Of a stretch of 7,765 bases of DNA, positions 6,607-7,765 are shown in pieces (the first letter of the stretch is position 1; the number at the start of each line of letters is the position of its first letter). The notes below the pieces were generated by a model that saw only the letters and a list, made by a program, of their open reading frames with translations, did not search any database and was not told the origin of the DNA. Source of the DNA: Candidatus Bipolaricaulota bacterium (GTDB lineage Bacteria > Bipolaricaulota > Bipolaricaulia > UBA7950 > UBA9294); contig JAUWNS010000112.1 of assembly GCA_030612485.1 (NCBI GenBank), positions 1 through 7,765 on the forward strand, written 5' to 3'. The position numbers and the translations under genes were made by a program.

Positions 6607-6650
6607 GGCTGATCCGCGTTGAGTTGGATCAGCCTATTTCTTTCTTTTTC
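6607..6650 (+). terminator. Intrinsic terminator after rpmF
   Basis: GGCTGATCC (6607-6615) and GGATCAGCC (6626-6634) form a perfect 9-bp stem with a 10-nt loop, followed by the T-rich tract TATTTCTTTCTTTTTC. It ends the + strand unit. Its right arm contains the stop codon of the convergent minus-strand gene, and the T-rich tract is that gene's lysine-rich coding end. Confidence 0.85.
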
Positions 6651-6883
6651 TTCTTCACTTCCGCCTTAGCTTCTTTCTTCTCGATCTTCTCTGTGGCTCT
6701 CAACCTCTCCTTTTCGAGCAGGACCTCTGCAGGCAGGTCGGAGCGGTCGTGGGGATGTACCTTCTTTGCACGGTGTCGTTCAATAAGACGAAGAGCCAAA
6801 ACGCGGCCAAACTGGCCAATAAATCCCGCAGCAAGGACGACCAGAATCCACTTTACAACATCCCAAACGAGCGCGGCGTTCAT
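6629..6883 (-). CDS. Small single-span membrane protein with charged, lysine-rich C-terminal helix
   Basis: The 84-residue product is not one I recognise. Residues 7-33 form one hydrophobic helix (WDVVKWILVVLAAGFIGQFG at its core). From residue 34 the chain is strongly charged: a basic LIERHRAKK, then about 30 residues rich in Glu, Lys and Arg that would form a coiled coil or long helix, ending in KKKKKEIG. This suggests an inner-membrane protein with a cytoplasmic basic tail (positive-inside rule). The start at 6883 has GGAG about 13 nt upstream (GGAGCGGG, then A-rich); the longer frame to 7129 would run into ftsZ on the other strand and is rejected. The gene is divergent from ftsZ and convergent with rpmF, overlapping its terminator. 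A link to division is only positional. Confidence 0.72.
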   Translation of the reverse strand: MNAALVWDVVKWILVVLAAGFIGQFGRVLALRLIERHRAKKVHPHDRSDLPAEVLLEKERLRATEKIEKKEAKAEVKKKKKEIG

Positions 6884-6943
6884 AGTTTTTCCCGCTCCAT
6901 AGTTAGAGATCTTCTCTTCGAAAACACCCCGGTAATCCTCTTG

Positions 6944-6949
6944 ATTATA
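6944..6949 (-). promoter_or_regulatory. Possible -10 box of the small membrane protein gene
   Basis: A perfect TATAAT is read on the minus strand at 6949-6944. No convincing -35 hexamer lies 16-18 nt upstream. It would leave a leader of about 55 nt before the ATG at 6883 and would act back to back with the ftsZ promoter. Confidence 0.4.
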
Positions 6950-6957
6950 CAAGGTTG

Positions 6958-6986
6958 TTGACTTCTCCCCCAGATCCGCAGAGAAT
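6958..6986 (+). promoter_or_regulatory. Possible ftsZ promoter
   Basis: TTGACT (6958-6963, five of six) and GAGAAT (6981-6986, four of six) are 17 nt apart. Initiation would be near 6993, giving a leader of about 24 nt that contains the ribosome binding site. The left arm of a 10-bp inverted repeat overlaps the -35 box. Confidence 0.5.
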
Positions 6987-7013
6987 GGGGTGAATGAAAT
7001 CGTGGGGAGAAGT
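6961..7013. repeat. Perfect 10-bp inverted repeat around the ftsZ promoter and ribosome binding site
   Basis: ACTTCTCCCC (6961-6970) is the exact reverse complement of GGGGAGAAGT (7004-7013), with 33 nt between the arms. The left arm overlaps the predicted -35 box and the right arm holds the GGGGAGA ribosome binding site, 6 nt before the ATG at 7017. It could be a regulator-binding site, or an RNA hairpin hiding the ribosome binding site if transcription began upstream of 6961. Confidence 0.6.
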
Positions 7014-7016
7014 GAG

Positions 7017-7765
7017 ATGACCGACTTACACGCCGAAGGAGGAGCACGCGAACAGTGGCGCGAGGTTCTCGCCCGGTTGGACGACCGTATCCTGCGGGCT
7101 TGCCTTCCCAAGAACCTAGAAGCAATCACTATAGTGCAGGATCAACTCACCATCGCTGTAGATAGCGAGTTCAAGAAGGAGTACTGCCAGCGCAAACAAG
7201 AGAAGATCGAGGAGGCGGTCGCGCAAGTGATGGGTCCCCACCGCCTAGTGATCGGCGAACCCCCTCTGATCGAGAGCGCGCAGGAAGAGCAGAAAAAGGG
7301 CGGAATACACGCGCGCATCACTGTCCTTGGAGCCGGCGATGGCGGGGTGAACGCAGTCGGGCGGATGTACGAGGAGCACCTGCACGGAGTCAGGTTGGTC
7401 GCCATCGATACCGATAAACAGGTATTGGGGATTGCCCACGCTCACGAGACACTGCAGATCGGACTCGATATCACTGGTGGACGGGGGACCGGCGGAGACG
7501 AGGAGAAGGGGAGAAAGGCAGCGCTCGAATCGCGCTGGGAGATCGCCTCTCTCACGAAAGGGATGGATCTCGTGTTCATCACCGCGGGGCTGGGAGGAGG
7601 GACTGGGACCGCTGCCGCGCCGATAATCGCAGAGATCGCCAAGGAGAACGGCGCACTGACGATCGGTGTCGTTACTACGCCGTTCTCCTTTGAGGGAACA
7701 ACCCGCAAGGAGCGCGCAGAGAAGGGCCTAGCCCAATTGCACGAGGCGGCAGATGTGGTGATCTG
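7017..7765 (+). CDS. ftsZ: FtsZ with an N-terminal DnaA-domain-I/DnaX-like extension, 3' partial
   Basis: 249 codons are visible; the gene runs off the window. Residues 99-249 are an FtsZ/tubulin GTPase: ITVLGAGDGGVNAVGRM (101-117, nucleotide loop T1), IDTDKQVL (130-137), the GGRGTGGDEEKGRKAALES loop (154-172), the tubulin signature GLGGGTGTAAAP (191-202) and IGVVTTPFSFEG (216-227). FtsZ polymerises into the cytoplasmic division ring. Unlike ordinary FtsZ, where the GTPase begins within the first dozen or so residues, about 98 residues precede it. Residues 12-80 (QWREVLARLDDRI, then QLTIAVDSEFKKEY and KIEEAVAQVMG) follow the DnaA domain I pattern, also used by a small DnaX tau/gamma domain. 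A charged linker (84-98) joins them. The start at 7017 has GGGGAGA 6 nt upstream; no in-frame ATG, GTG or TTG lies between codon 73 and the GTPase, so the fusion is not a start-site error. The T7 loop lies outside the window. Confidence 0.92.
   Translation, partial: MTDLHAEGGAREQWREVLARLDDRILRACLPKNLEAITIVQDQLTIAVDSEFKKEYCQRKQEKIEEAVAQVMGPHRLVIGEPPLIESAQEEQKKGGIHARITVLGAGDGGVNAVGRMYEEHLHGVRLVAIDTDKQVLGIAHAHETLQIGLDITGGRGTGGDEEKGRKAALESRWEIASLTKGMDLVFITAGLGGGTGTAAAPIIAEIAKENGALTIGVVTTPFSFEGTTRKERAEKGLAQLHEAADVVI

Noticed and set aside
6884..7129. N-terminal extension of the minus-strand small membrane protein
   Set aside because: It would overlap the ftsZ start and both divergent promoters, and the extra residues are an arginine/serine-rich shadow; the ATG at 6883 starts directly before the hydrophobic helix.
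7142..7708. Minus-strand frames of 66-88 codons at the right end
   Set aside because: They are antisense to ftsZ, whose conserved motifs cover this stretch.

Overview
The window is bacterial: ribosomal protein L32, D-aminoacyl-tRNA deacylase, FtsZ, sigma70-type promoters and Shine-Dalgarno sites are all visible. No gene names the lineage. A huge secreted beta-helix protein beside a divergent FtsZ would suit a deep-branching candidate phylum such as Bipolaricaulota/Acetothermia, but this is an impression, not a demonstration. No insertion sequence, phage gene or CRISPR array is seen.

Layout. (1) 1-446: a small polytopic membrane protein of unknown function on the + strand, with an uncertain start and a frame that stays open to the left edge. 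(2) 454-576: a good promoter and a tRNA-Ala(TGC) with encoded CCA. (3) 672-4835, minus strand: a 1387-residue secreted, C-terminally anchored protein with two parallel beta-helix blocks, two Ig/FN3-like blocks and a caspase-like (clan CD) cysteine protease domain. (4) 4836-5253: a gene-free, hairpin-rich intergenic stretch. (5) 5254-6634: an apparent + strand transcription unit: near-consensus promoter, tRNA(CAT), an RNase H-fold protein lacking most catalytic acids, dtd, rpmF and a terminator. (6) 6629-6883, minus strand: a small single-span membrane protein with a lysine-rich tail, convergent with rpmF and overlapping its terminator. (7) 7017 to the right edge: an ftsZ gene, cut by the window end, whose product carries about 95 extra N-terminal residues.

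The most striking observation is in (7). The extra N-terminal region of FtsZ looks like DnaA domain I or the related small domain of DnaX (tau/gamma), and it is in one uninterrupted frame with the GTPase domain. If confirmed, it would be a replication-type protein-interaction domain fused directly to the division GTPase. A perfect 10-bp inverted repeat covers the predicted -35 region and the ribosome binding site of this gene.

Region 5 groups translation genes (tRNA, tRNA proofreading enzyme, L32) with a probable RNase H pseudoenzyme whose start codon directly abuts the tRNA 3' end, so tRNA 3' processing would create a leaderless mRNA. The beta-helix/protease protein in region 3 looks like an independent surface protein.
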